A DNA stretch of 64,000 nucleotides from a bacterium (GCA_030431975.1 JAUIHP010000013.1:1-64000), one strand, 5' to 3'. Positions 36,531 to 45,919 are shown, numbered from the stretch's first letter. The notes: generated from the sequence alone by a model not told the origin. Program-made: numbers and translations.

Positions 36531-37016
36531 ATGAGTACGGGAACGGCTGAAGGCAAGAGCGTGCAGGAAACCCATGCTCCGAGCAGCATCTGCTTTGGAT
36601 GCGGTCCGGCGAACGAGAAGGGGCTTCGCATCCGGAGTTTCTCGGACGGCGAGAGCGGCCTGGTTTGTGAGTGGAAGGCAGATTCGCACCACGAAGCCTT
36701 CCCCGGTATGTTGAACGGCGGAATCCTGGGCGCACTCCTCGATTGCCACAGCAACTGGACTGCAGCCATGCACATCTTTCATCGGGACGGGCTGGATGTC
36801 CCCGCCTGCACCGTGACCGCAGACTTCCACGTCCGCCTGCTCAGGCCGACGCCGTCCGACGCCACCCTGACGCTTCGGTCGGAAGTCGAGCACTCGGAAG
36901 GAAGCAAGGTCCGGGTCAAGGCAACGATCGAAGCCGCAGGTAAAACGACGGCCACCTGCGAAGGCACTTTCGTCGCGGTCAAGGAGGGGCACCCTGCCTT
37001 TCATCGCTGGAGCTAG
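36531..37016 (+). CDS. Hotdog-fold acyl-CoA thioesterase (PaaI-like)
   Basis: 161 residues. It begins with the zinc-ribbon-like CFGCGPANEKGLRI common in this subgroup. The hotdog core has HHEAFPGMLNGGILGALLDCH (active helix) and TVTADFHVRLLRPTP. AAGGGAG lies 6 bp before the ATG at 36531. It hydrolyses an acyl-CoA thioester whose identity is not visible. It follows the esterase by 46 bp in the same direction. Confidence 0.92.
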   Translation: MSTGTAEGKSVQETHAPSSICFGCGPANEKGLRIRSFSDGESGLVCEWKADSHHEAFPGMLNGGILGALLDCHSNWTAAMHIFHRDGLDVPACTVTADFHVRLLRPTPSDATLTLRSEVEHSEGSKVRVKATIEAAGKTTATCEGTFVAVKEGHPAFHRWS

Positions 37017-37038
37017 TGGCGCGTCCAGGCTCTCTTTT

Positions 37039-38445
37039 ATGTTTCTGGCCCTCGCGTTCGTCGTCGGCCACTCGCCGGTCACGAACGCGACGACGGCCGC
37101 GACAACAAACGCAGCAACAAACGCCGCAACGAACACCGCAGAGACCGCGGCAACCATCGCTGCAACATGGCCCGGAGCCTTGGAGCGGCTTCAGGCGGGC
37201 GCCTACGAAGAGGCCCGTCCTCTCCTGCTTCAACTTGGGGAACGTACGGGAGACAGCGCGAAAGGCAACGCGGAAGACGACGCAGACGACGACGCGGAAG
37301 GCGACACGAAAGACCCGGGCCGAACCTTATCCCCAGGTTCCGAGCTTCCTCCCGAGTACTTCACCGCGCGCGCCTACCTTGCCTTGCGGGACAAAGAGCC
37401 GGAAGACGCCTGGCGGTTCATCGAACGCGGCATCCTCGCCGAGCGGGCGCCGGACGAAACGCTGCTTCCTTTGGAGAAGACACAGATCCTGTTGAGTGGC
37501 GCCAAGGCCGCCCTCGTCGTCTACAGCGCTTTCGACCAACTCGACCCGATCTGCATGGTCGTTCATGCCGACGGGGAGTACGCCGTCGCACTCCCGATGG
37601 ACTCCACGGGCAGTCGCAGCTCATGGCTTGGCGATGTCTGGCCAAGGATTCCGAAAGACATCGACCGCCTCTTTGTCGTACCGCCTTTCGTCGACGGGCA
37701 GCCCGTGCTCGGTTTTGAAGCCGAGGTCGCGAATCTTCATCCGGACCATCCCTTGGGTCCGCAGATCGAAGTTTCGTACCTGCAGTGGTCCTCGCTCCTG
37801 GGTTGGTCGGCAGCTCCGCGAACTCGATCCGGAGATGGTCTTGTGCTCATCGGCGGTGAGGATGCCGCGCTCGAAGCCGAAACGATGCTGGGCGGTCGCC
37901 CACGGAACGATCCGCTCGCCGCGGAGCAGGTCTTGTCCGATGAAGCGGCCAATGCCGATGTCCTTCATCTGATGCGTCCGATCGTTGCCACGTCGCAGGG
38001 ATTGAGAACGGGGTCGGACACGGTGCCTTGGCAGGACGTGGCGAATCACCCAATGATTGCCGACCTCATCATCCTGAGTTCCGATTCCGATGCAGAAGCG
38101 GCGGCGGCACGCGCCTTTCATCAAGCGGGCGCCCGTTCCCTTCTGTTGCTTCCATCCACCTTGGATCTCGAAACCCGTCAGCAGCTCGAGCAATCTCTGT
38201 ACCTTCTGTTGCGTCGCGGACTGCCCCGGGATCAGATTCCCGGAACGTTGACGGAGGCGAAGACGCGGCTGTGGGGAGCGGGTCACCTGCCCGTCTATGC
38301 CCTCGTTCCGAAGCGCGGATTGGGTTCGCTGATCCTGAGTTGGGTCATCTTCGTTGGGACCGGGTTCGTGGTTCTTCGTTTCTGGCTTCGACGCGTCATC
38401 AGCAACCCCGGCCCCACCACGCCGGCCGCTCCCGCAGGCCGGTAG
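37039..38445 (+). CDS. CHAT-like protein, membrane anchored, catalytic Cys apparently lost
   Basis: 468 residues. A short hydrophobic start (FLALAFVVGHS) may be a signal peptide, followed by a Thr/Ala/Asn repeat tract (about 16-42) and a TPR-like segment. Residues about 150-430 follow the CHAT peptidase layout: Q-rich start, GDGLVLIGGEDAALEAE, ANADVLHLMRPI at the usual His position, MIADLIILSSDSDAEAAAA where LSAC normally provides the Cys, AFHQAGARSLLLLPSTLD and ALVPKRG. The Cys position is Ser, so it may be inactive or use Ser. A C-terminal helix (LILSWVIFVGTGFVVLRFW) anchors it with a short basic tail. Start confidence is modest. Family assignment is by pattern only. Confidence 0.7.
   Translation: MFLALAFVVGHSPVTNATTAATTNAATNAATNTAETAATIAATWPGALERLQAGAYEEARPLLLQLGERTGDSAKGNAEDDADDDAEGDTKDPGRTLSPGSELPPEYFTARAYLALRDKEPEDAWRFIERGILAERAPDETLLPLEKTQILLSGAKAALVVYSAFDQLDPICMVVHADGEYAVALPMDSTGSRSSWLGDVWPRIPKDIDRLFVVPPFVDGQPVLGFEAEVANLHPDHPLGPQIEVSYLQWSSLLGWSAAPRTRSGDGLVLIGGEDAALEAETMLGGRPRNDPLAAEQVLSDEAANADVLHLMRPIVATSQGLRTGSDTVPWQDVANHPMIADLIILSSDSDAEAAAARAFHQAGARSLLLLPSTLDLETRQQLEQSLYLLLRRGLPRDQIPGTLTEAKTRLWGAGHLPVYALVPKRGLGSLILSWVIFVGTGFVVLRFWLRRVISNPGPTTPAAPAGR
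37081..37162. repeat. ACG/GCA-rich low-complexity tract in the CHAT-like gene
   Basis: Repeated ACGGCCGCGACAAC / AACGCAGCAACA-like units encoding ATTAATTNAATNAATNTAE-type residues right after the putative signal peptide. In frame. Confidence 0.7.
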
Positions 38446-38447
38446 CC

Positions 38448-39353
38448 ATGGACTCCTTCCAGCATTGGGGGGAGCTCGCCGCGTTGGGAACCGCACTTTG
38501 TTGGACCGGAACCGCCATCGCCTTCGAGTCGGCAGGCAAACGAATCGGTTCGCTCGTCGTCAACTTCGTTCGTCTGGTCATCGCCGTCTTCTTCCTCTCC
38601 GCTCTGACACTCGCCACGCGCGGGCTCCCGTTTCCAACCGACGCAACGACACACCACTGGATCTGGCTCGCCGTTTCCGGATGGGTGGGGTTCAACATCG
38701 GGGACCTCTGTCTCTTCCGCGCCTTTGTCCTGCTGGGATCCCGCACGTCGGTGCTCATCATGTCCTCCGTTCCCCCGATCACAGCCATCCTCGGATGGTT
38801 CCTGTTGAGAGAGTCTCTCCGGCCACTCGATCTGCTCGCCATCGTTCTGACCGTGACGGGGATCGCCTGGGTCGTTTCGCAGCGTAGAAATCCGAACGCG
38901 ACCGCCCCCGAGGAAAGAGGACATCGCACGCAGGGAGTACTCCTCGCGTTCGGCGGCGCAATCGGTCAGGCCGGCGGGTTGATCCTCAGCAAGTATGGAA
39001 TGCAGGATTACGATCCGTTTGCGGCGACACAGATTCGCATCTACGCAGGTATCGTCGGCTTCGTCATACTCTTCTTCGTCACACGTTGGTGGCCGCGGGT
39101 CTTTGCCGGAATCCGCGACGGCACGGCCATGCTTCGCACGTCGATCGGCGCCTTCTTCGGTCCGTTCCTCGGCGTCTCCCTGAGCCTCGTCGCGGTCCAA
39201 AGAACAGAAACCGGCGTCGCAGCCACGTTGATGGCCATGACGCCGATCTTCATTCTGTTTCCAACTTGGTACATCTACCGGGAGCCTGTTCCCAAGACCG
39301 TCTTGGCGGGAACGATCCTCGCAGTGGTTGGGTCGGTTCTTCTGTTCATGTAG
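38448..39353 (+). CDS. EamA/DMT-family transporter
   Basis: 301 residues with about ten hydrophobic helices in two homologous EamA halves. Half 1 starts ELAALGTALCWTGTAIAFES and ends LTVTGIAWVVSQRR. Half 2 starts GVLLAFGGAIGQAGGLILSKYG and ends VLAGTILAVVGSVLLF. The motif ATLMAMTPIFILFPTWYIYREP near the end is typical. It likely exports amino acids or other metabolites. The ATG is 2 bp after the CHAT-like gene's stop. Confidence 0.93.
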   Translation: MDSFQHWGELAALGTALCWTGTAIAFESAGKRIGSLVVNFVRLVIAVFFLSALTLATRGLPFPTDATTHHWIWLAVSGWVGFNIGDLCLFRAFVLLGSRTSVLIMSSVPPITAILGWFLLRESLRPLDLLAIVLTVTGIAWVVSQRRNPNATAPEERGHRTQGVLLAFGGAIGQAGGLILSKYGMQDYDPFAATQIRIYAGIVGFVILFFVTRWWPRVFAGIRDGTAMLRTSIGAFFGPFLGVSLSLVAVQRTETGVAATLMAMTPIFILFPTWYIYREPVPKTVLAGTILAVVGSVLLFM

Positions 39354-39369
39354 CGGAGCCGATCTGCGA

Positions 39370-42300
39370 TCAACGCATCGTCACGACCCGTCCCTTCACG
39401 TCGCGTCCGCCCATTCGAAGTTTGTAGAAGAACACGCCGTTCGCCAGGAGGCGCCCTCGCTCATCGCGCCCATCCCATTCGATCTCGTGGCGTCCGGCCT
39501 CGAGGTCTCCTTCGAAGATCGTGACGACTCGCCGGCCGGTGACGTCGTGCAAAGATGCTTCGACCGGACCCGACTTCGGCATCTGAAAGGCAAGGGTCGT
39601 CGGCCCCGGTGTCGGGTTCGGGTAGGCCTGATGCACGAACTCGAACTGCGCTCCCGAGTCGACGACATCGGTGACCACGGACATGAGGCAGGCGGACGCC
39701 TCCGAAGTGGAGCCGTCGACGGCCGTGGCGATGGCTGATAGTTCGCCCGCGTACGGTATCGTCTCGACGACGAAGTCGACCAGACCATCTACGTCCGTGA
39801 CCACCGTGGCACTCCCGAGCAGCACCTGAAGGTCACCGGGCTGGTCCTCGATGCACGCTTCGTTCCCGTAGATCTCGATCACGTACTCGGAAAGCGGGCG
39901 GCTCTCGAGCGATCCGGAAACATCGAGGCCGAGCGGATCGGCATCGGTCAGGACGGGTGCGTTCTGAAGACCGTTTGGACCGGCATCCACGTCACGGAAG
40001 TCGTTCGGTGTTTCCCCGTCGTCACCGAGATCAATCGCGAGACCGAGATTGGCGTAGATGGAGTTTCCTCTGAAGTCGTGCCCCTTTCCGTCGAGCACGG
40101 TGATACCAGGGCCTCCGTTGCCGGTGATCTCGTTGGACAGTTCGTTTGGACCGGCGCCTACCTGATTGTCATTCCCCGATCGAATGAGAACACCGCCCGC
40201 GCCGTTTCCCGTGATCCGTGTATCGCGAACGATCGTCAGATCCGAATCCTCGATGACGATTCCGTACCCGTCAAAGCTCTCGATCGCGATACCCCGTACC
40301 GCGCTCTCCCCAGCGGAGAAAACGAGCCCGTCACACCCGACGCAGTTGGTGCCATCCAGCGTGATCGCCGGAGCCCCGTCGCCCAGCAGCGACCCACTGT
40401 CCGAGGTGTATAGCCGTATCTGCTTCCGCAGAGAAGGAAGGGGGGTGTCGTAGGTGATGACTCCGCTCACCTCGAGAAACTCGATGTCGACCCAAGGGCT
40501 CTCACTTTCATTTGCTTCCTCGATCGCGACGAAGAGACTCCCGGGTCCACCCTGCTCGAGATTCGTGACTGTGATCTTCTCTGTATTGCGAACGACGTTG
40601 AAGAAGGCGAGCCCATTCACTGCCTGCTCGGTGATGATGACGGTGATCTCGTTGGTCGGCGGACTCAACGGCTCGAGGTCGTTGGGCTGAAGGAGGGCGC
40701 GGACGACATACTGCCCCGGGTCCAGGTCGAGTTCAAAACGACCACTGCCGTCCTGATTGGTCACAATCGTCGCAATGACATTGAGAGCAGTGTCCACCAG
40801 CTCCAAGACAACGCCCGACCCGCCGGTGTCTCCAACTCCGTCACGATCGACGTCGACGAAAATTCCGCAGAGAATGATGTTCAAGGACTCGCTGCGGTCC
40901 ACGGCTGCTTCGATCGAGTCCTGGAGGTATGCGAATCCGACCTCACTTCCTCCCTCCACTTCGATCGGCAACCACTCACCCGTGACGTTGCTGCCGTCGA
41001 CGATCGTCACCACTTCATCGACCGCACCTGCTGCGTCGACTCGGACCCGGCTCTTACCCGCCAGGTTGGTCGCGTCGTTGAACTGCAGATGGTCGCTTTC
41101 CAGCGGCGTCGCTCCGTCCTTGCGGAAATCAAACTCGGTCACCGCAGTGCTTCCGAACTGCGTTGGACCGATGAACGTAAGGTCGCCCCTGTCGCCCGGG
41201 TTCTCCCCTGGGCTGACCGTCCCATTGAGAATCAGATTGCCGTTGATGGCCTGGGTGATCGTTCCGTCACCGGCAAGACAGCCGCCCGGTGCAACCTCAC
41301 TGTCGACGAAGGTGAAACGCATCCCGGCCCCGCCCCGTAGTAGCAGCTTTCCGAGAACGGTCATGACGTTCGGAACGTTGACGTTGCTTCCTGGCTCGAC
41401 GACAAACCGACCTCCGGGATTCACGGTCGTCGGAACGTTGAGTGCCGGCGGGACACTCGCCGTTTGATCCACGGTGAGGGTGCCGTCGATGAACCACCGT
41501 TCTTCTTCCGCGGCGTTTCCGTCTTCCGTTACCTGAAGGTTCGTCGCCGCATGGCTGACGACAAAGTTCGCTCCTGCGGTCACGGTCGCCGTCGCGCCGT
41601 TCTTCAGGTCGATGTGCCCGTTCGTCCATTTCGAACCGTCCGTGAACTCGACACTCACGTCCTCGATCGCGGCGCGTTGAACGGACGACTCCGGAGAGAA
41701 CTCCACGCGGGCCCGGATGGCATCGATCGGATTCCCCAATCCGAGGATACGACCACCCTGAAGGTAGAGTCCCAACCCTGGAAGGTCGTTCACCCCGTCA
41801 ATGCCGAGATCCCCGGCAAGAATGACACTAACAAGTTCGTCGATCGTTGGACTACTCATGTAGGCAGAAGCGCCGTTCTCGATCACGACACGTCCACCGG
41901 CCAGAGTGCTCGTCGTCTCAAAGTCATAGATGCCATTCCGAAGTCTCATCGTCGCGCCACTCCCCATCGACACCTCCCCTCCGATGGTGCCGCCGCCGCG
42001 AAAGACAAACTCCGTGGACGGACCGCTCTCGTATCTCGCTCCGTTGGGAAAGCCGAAGTTCAGATCCGTTCTGGGTGGAACCTCACCCGTTCGGACGACC
42101 TGAAGGAGATTGGAGACGGTAAAGGACTCCGTCGCTCCAGGGTCGCCATCGCCGTTCATCTCCAGGTTCGTGTTCGCTTGGTCGACAATGACGTTTTCGG
42201 CATTGAGCGAGCCACCGTTCGACAACCGAATCTGACCGTCATTCCAGTTCAGCTCGCTCACATTGACCAGGGTCCCGTTGACCAGAAGGAGTTCGATGGA

Positions 42301-43368
42301 ACTCTGCTGAACGTTGACCTGCCCGAATGTGGCGTTCGGCCCGGAGATCGTCGTCTCCGCATCAATGTCGACCGGGCCGTCGATCTCCGCGCCGTCTCCC
42401 ATTTCCGTCGGGCCACGAAGCGAGAACGGTGTATCCGGAACACCCTCCGGGTCGAGAATGTAGATCGTCTGGTCCCCGGTCAGTGTGACGCCTTCCGGAA
42501 CCTCTCCGGAAACCACCTGCATTCCGCCTTGGGCAATGTGAGTACCTTCATCAAGGATGGCTTCCGTCCCGGCGCTCATCTGGAAGATGGATCCGATTCC
42601 AAACTCGCTGCCGGACCCGAAGATCGTTGTCCCGCCGGTCAGCTGGAACGTTCCGTTGATTCGAGTCGAGACCTCGTGCATGACGGTCGTCTCGGAGAGG
42701 AGCGTGCCCTCCAGACTGATTACGTAGACATCAGTCATGTCCGCAGTGATGTCTTCGCCGATGAGAGGAGCATCAAGGTGACTGGCTCGAATCCGCTCTC
42801 CGGATGGAGTCACGAATTCCCTGCTGAAGTCACTTTCGGACTCTTCGCCCGGGCGATTACTCCCGTGATCAACGATCGAGAACACAAAGCCCGCGTGATG
42901 ATGCAGCGCACCGCCGGCGGCGATGTCGTAAAGGATGTGGCTCTCTTCCCAGACGGCGTCACAAACCAGTTCGATCTGGCGACCAATGACCTTGTCGGGC
43001 CCTTCGAGAAAGGTCATTGATCCAGTAACAGTGAGGACTCCGTCACCGCCGACCGTCCCTTCGAACCAATCGAAAGCTCCCTCGACCGTGAGGTCCCCGG
43101 GCCCGTCGAGCGTGGCATCGTTGAGCGCCAGATCATGGGTCGCTGCCGCGACATCGAGCTGGATCGACGCTCCCCCGTCCAACTCGACGTCCGTCGCATT
43201 GGTGGGGACACCGTCCGGATCCCAGTTGGCCGCATCGCTCCAGGACACGCCATCGCCCCCACCGTCCCAGACGGATTGAGCTTGCAACGGCAAGGCCGCA
43301 AGGGGGGTAAGCGCAAGTATCAGAAGGGCGCACAGGAACTTAGGCCGGCGCGAAACTGGATAGGACAT
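39370..43368 (-). CDS. Giant secreted beta-helix protein with FlgD-type C-terminal domain
   Basis: 1332 residues. Signal peptide at 1-31 (FLCALLILALTPLAALPL, cleavage near LQAQS). N-terminal region starts WDGGGDGVSWSDAANWDPDG, as in autotransporter-like beta-helix proteins, and continues with long Gly/Asn/Thr-rich parallel beta-helix repeats to about residue 860. A Cna-B/SdrD-like segment (FVDVDRDGVGDTGGSGVVLE) follows at about 860-950. A CSLREA-like start (GGPGSLFVAIEEANES) opens a second right-handed beta-helix (VIEDSDLTIVRDTRITGNGA). The last 85 residues are a FlgD-Ig domain: QAYPNPTPGPTTLAF, GRHEIEWDGRDERGRLLANG. It is expected on the cell surface. The start has CGGAGGA 6 bp upstream, sequestered in a hairpin. 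Confidence 0.88.
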   Translation of the reverse strand: MSYPVSRRPKFLCALLILALTPLAALPLQAQSVWDGGGDGVSWSDAANWDPDGVPTNATDVELDGGASIQLDVAAATHDLALNDATLDGPGDLTVEGAFDWFEGTVGGDGVLTVTGSMTFLEGPDKVIGRQIELVCDAVWEESHILYDIAAGGALHHHAGFVFSIVDHGSNRPGEESESDFSREFVTPSGERIRASHLDAPLIGEDITADMTDVYVISLEGTLLSETTVMHEVSTRINGTFQLTGGTTIFGSGSEFGIGSIFQMSAGTEAILDEGTHIAQGGMQVVSGEVPEGVTLTGDQTIYILDPEGVPDTPFSLRGPTEMGDGAEIDGPVDIDAETTISGPNATFGQVNVQQSSIELLLVNGTLVNVSELNWNDGQIRLSNGGSLNAENVIVDQANTNLEMNGDGDPGATESFTVSNLLQVVRTGEVPPRTDLNFGFPNGARYESGPSTEFVFRGGGTIGGEVSMGSGATMRLRNGIYDFETTSTLAGGRVVIENGASAYMSSPTIDELVSVILAGDLGIDGVNDLPGLGLYLQGGRILGLGNPIDAIRARVEFSPESSVQRAAIEDVSVEFTDGSKWTNGHIDLKNGATATVTAGANFVVSHAATNLQVTEDGNAAEEERWFIDGTLTVDQTASVPPALNVPTTVNPGGRFVVEPGSNVNVPNVMTVLGKLLLRGGAGMRFTFVDSEVAPGGCLAGDGTITQAINGNLILNGTVSPGENPGDRGDLTFIGPTQFGSTAVTEFDFRKDGATPLESDHLQFNDATNLAGKSRVRVDAAGAVDEVVTIVDGSNVTGEWLPIEVEGGSEVGFAYLQDSIEAAVDRSESLNIILCGIFVDVDRDGVGDTGGSGVVLELVDTALNVIATIVTNQDGSGRFELDLDPGQYVVRALLQPNDLEPLSPPTNEITVIITEQAVNGLAFFNVVRNTEKITVTNLEQGGPGSLFVAIEEANESESPWVDIEFLEVSGVITYDTPLPSLRKQIRLYTSDSGSLLGDGAPAITLDGTNCVGCDGLVFSAGESAVRGIAIESFDGYGIVIEDSDLTIVRDTRITGNGAGGVLIRSGNDNQVGAGPNELSNEITGNGGPGITVLDGKGHDFRGNSIYANLGLAIDLGDDGETPNDFRDVDAGPNGLQNAPVLTDADPLGLDVSGSLESRPLSEYVIEIYGNEACIEDQPGDLQVLLGSATVVTDVDGLVDFVVETIPYAGELSAIATAVDGSTSEASACLMSVVTDVVDSGAQFEFVHQAYPNPTPGPTTLAFQMPKSGPVEASLHDVTGRRVVTIFEGDLEAGRHEIEWDGRDERGRLLANGVFFYKLRMGGRDVKGRVVTMR

Positions 43369-43374
43369 GGAGAA

Positions 43375-43426
43375 TCCTCCGTAGATCAGGTCCGGGAATC
43401 TGGGTTTCCCGGATCAGTGCGGAGGA
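43375..43426 (-). promoter_or_regulatory. Nested hairpin that masks the ribosome binding site of the beta-helix gene
   Basis: In the mRNA, TCCTCCG (complement of 43420-43426) can pair perfectly with CGGAGGA (complement of 43375-43381), the ribosome site 6 nt before the ATG. Inside it, a second perfect 8-bp stem TCCGGGAA / TTCCCGGA (43391-43398 with 43406-43413, 7-nt loop) brings the outer arms together. This looks like a translation switch; the trigger is unknown. Confidence 0.65.
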
Positions 43427-43622
43427 CGGGGACGGAACCCGCCAAAGTTTCTTCTCAGCGCCGACCGCCGCACTTTCTGTACGTCCAACCCCCAATCATT
43501 GCGTTATCCTCATTCAGCCCCCTCTCCTCGATCGCACTTGATGCGGCCAAACATTCGCAACCGTTGCCGTATCGGCAGAGGCGCGATCCTCACATTCCAA
43601 ATGCTCTTTGGGAGGGTCTTCC

Positions 43623-45665
43623 ATGCGTTCACGCTCACTTCTTCCCGCTCTTGGACTCTGCTGCCTGGCCGGAACCGCTTTCGCGGGCCCGAACGCCGGC
43701 GGCGTCATCCTTATTCATGCCGAGCCCGGTCTCATTTGGACGAACGAGCTGGATGTCGACTACTGTGGCCTTTCCACGACCCCGTCCTGTAGCGATGTCG
43801 TGTACCGCGTCGACGGCGGTCCCGGCTTCACGGTCTCCCACGTTCTGGCGGCGTTCCCTCCGACCGGCGAGCCGAGGGTGGCCGGCGTCACCATGGGTCT
43901 CGTCTACGATCCCGCGGAGGTCCTGATCGCGGGTTGGGGCGAGTGCGGAGACTTCGAACTGCACACCGGTGGATGGCCCGCTCCAAACGAAGGAATCGCC
44001 ATCACCTGGGGTGAGGCTCAGACGGACCACGTCCTCGAGGTTGCATGGTTCGCGACCTACACTTATGGAGACCCAACCACTCTCGGCCTGAGGGGACATC
44101 CCAGCGGAGGCGGGAACTTCGCGGACGACGACGTTCCCTCGAACATCGATGCGATCGCCGACTACGGGATCCTGGGCTTCAACACAGACGGCGACCTTCC
44201 CTGCGGGTCCTGCACACTGTCTTTGAGTCCCTCTGCGGTTACGGTCTACCAGCCCGGTGACGGCACGTTTCCCGTCGAACTGAACGTCGCCGACGTCGAT
44301 CAGCTCGGACGCTTCGAAGCATGCCTTGGACACGATCCCGGATTGGTCGAATTCATCGACCAGACGATCGACGAAACGTTCCTGGGCAGTACAGGTCGAG
44401 ACGTCTTTCCGTGGGACCCCATTCCCTGCGCCTCCGAATGCGGTGATGCAGGTTGGCGAATCGCAGCTTCGACCACGGGAAGTGAGGAAGGTCCGTCCGG
44501 GAGCGGCACGCTCGCAGAGATTCGCTTCCGTTCGAACGGAGACGCCGGCGGGAGCAGCACCGTTTGCCTGGACGCCATCGAACTGGAAGACACCGAGGAT
44601 CCGGAGAACGTGATCTGGGTGGCAGCAGCGTCCGGCATCGAAATGACTCACAGCGCCTACTGCTTCGGAGACTTCACAGCCGACGGAGACGTCACGGTCT
44701 TCGACCTGGCACAGAACATTCCCCGGTGGGGCACCTGCGCCGGAGATCCGAGCTACGTCGCAACCTATGACGTCAATCTTCTCGAGGAAGGAAACTTCTG
44801 CGCCTCGACGCCGGACGGCTGCATCAATGTCATCGACATTCAGCGCGTCGCCGGCCGCTGGCATCTTGGCTGCGAAACCGCTCCGGCGCCCGGACGCAAT
44901 GGGCAGGCGGAAAGAGGAGGAGGCGCCACGGTTCGCATCTCCCCCGAGTCACAGGTCATCAACGGCGCCGTCGGCCAGGAGTTCACCGTGGTGTTGAGCG
45001 TCGACGACGTGACTGACCTGGGCGGTTTCGAGGCCACACTGAGCTATGACCCATCCGTCGTCCACGTCCTCGGCGTCAACCGGAGCGAGTTCCCGGAAGT
45101 GACCGGACGAACGGCCTACTCGTTTGCCAACGACATCGACAATGACCTCGGCACGGTCCGCTTCGGCGCCTGCTCCGTCGGGCTCGATGGCGGCGCCGCA
45201 GGAACAGGAGACCTCGTCGAGATCCGGTTCGAGATCCAGGACTGTGAAGTCACGACGGACCTCGTCATAGAGGATGTTCTTCTGACCTATGTCGACGGTG
45301 CGCCACAGCCTGTGATCAGTGTCACCGACGGTTCTCTCGAGGTTCAGTGTGCGACCGACACACCGACGATTCCGATGGAGCCAGGGATCGCACTGACGCA
45401 CTACCCGAATCCGGTCTTCGACTCCGCGGAGTTCCGGTTCCGCGTTCCCGATGATGCGGCAACTTCTGATGTCTCGCTCGAGGTGTTCGATACGGCCGGG
45501 CGACGGATTCAGAGTCTGGTTCACGACCGGCTGGAGCCGGGTGAGCACCGGGCGCAGTGGGACACACGTTCCGGCGACAGGGACGTTGCGAGTGGGACCT
45601 ACTTTGCACGGCTTCGTGTCGGTGAGGAAGAGCGGACCGTTCGGGTGGTTGTCGCGAAGAGGTAG
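43623..45665 (+). CDS. Secreted cohesin-dockerin-cohesin protein with FlgD-type C-terminal domain
   Basis: 680 residues. The ATG at 43623 has GGGAGGG 6 bp upstream and opens a signal peptide (SLLPALGLCCLAGTAFAG). Residues about 20-195 are a Cys-containing domain I do not recognise. Cohesin-like domain 1 is about 200-335 (VTVYQPGDGTFPVELNVADV). A dockerin-like pair of calcium loops lies at 345-420 (GDFTADGDVTVFDLAQ; DGCINVIDIQRVAGRW). Cohesin-like domain 2 is about 440-585 (VGQEFTVVLSVDDVTDLGGF). The FlgD-Ig end is at 595-680 (LTHYPNPVFDSAEFRF, GEHRAQWDTRSGDRDVASG). It is probably surface bound. In non-cellulosome bacteria such domains mediate generic protein assembly. Confidence 0.85.
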   Translation: MRSRSLLPALGLCCLAGTAFAGPNAGGVILIHAEPGLIWTNELDVDYCGLSTTPSCSDVVYRVDGGPGFTVSHVLAAFPPTGEPRVAGVTMGLVYDPAEVLIAGWGECGDFELHTGGWPAPNEGIAITWGEAQTDHVLEVAWFATYTYGDPTTLGLRGHPSGGGNFADDDVPSNIDAIADYGILGFNTDGDLPCGSCTLSLSPSAVTVYQPGDGTFPVELNVADVDQLGRFEACLGHDPGLVEFIDQTIDETFLGSTGRDVFPWDPIPCASECGDAGWRIAASTTGSEEGPSGSGTLAEIRFRSNGDAGGSSTVCLDAIELEDTEDPENVIWVAAASGIEMTHSAYCFGDFTADGDVTVFDLAQNIPRWGTCAGDPSYVATYDVNLLEEGNFCASTPDGCINVIDIQRVAGRWHLGCETAPAPGRNGQAERGGGATVRISPESQVINGAVGQEFTVVLSVDDVTDLGGFEATLSYDPSVVHVLGVNRSEFPEVTGRTAYSFANDIDNDLGTVRFGACSVGLDGGAAGTGDLVEIRFEIQDCEVTTDLVIEDVLLTYVDGAPQPVISVTDGSLEVQCATDTPTIPMEPGIALTHYPNPVFDSAEFRFRVPDDAATSDVSLEVFDTAGRRIQSLVHDRLEPGEHRAQWDTRSGDRDVASGTYFARLRVGEEERTVRVVVAKR

Positions 45666-45733
45666 CCCCATGAAAGTTAGGTGCGGTTGCTTTGGCGGCC
45701 TGGAGGCAGGATCCGTCTTAGTCGGGCGACCGC

Positions 45734-45776
45734 ACTGACTCTTCCTTCGAGCGATTCGCCGCGCCTGCGAGTCAGT
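45734..45776 (+). terminator. Stem-loop followed by a T-rich stretch after the cohesin gene
   Basis: Perfect 8-bp arms ACTGACTC (45734-45741) and GAGTCAGT (45769-45776) with a 27-nt loop. The DNA turns AT-rich just after (ATTTATTTTAC). A possible terminator for the cohesin gene; the large loop makes it weak. Confidence 0.4.
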
Positions 45777-45875
45777 CCGTAACCATTTATTTTACAACAC
45801 TTTAGCACATACGTCGAATCCCGATAGTTTGCCATTAGGCCGATTACCGTACCTATGGTGCCGTAAATCTTAATC

Positions 45876-45919
45876 TTTCAAACTTGTGGTGGGTTTGAAA
45901 TACGATATATTACAGTGCC
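45876..45919 (+). promoter_or_regulatory. Promoter/operator of the AbiE locus
   Basis: A perfect inverted repeat TTTCAAAC (45876-45883) / GTTTGAAA (45893-45900) surrounds a weak -35 (TTGTGG, 45884-45889). After a 16-bp spacer comes -10 TATATT (45906-45911). Transcription would begin at about 45918, next to the ATG at 45920, so the mRNA may be leaderless; no ribosome site is visible. AbiEi antitoxins repress their own promoters through inverted repeats, which fits. Confidence 0.55.

Noticed and set aside
45721-45780. tRNA-like fold after the cohesin gene
   Set aside because: There is a stem and a TTCGAGC string, but no acceptor stem, anticodon arm or CCA layout could be built.
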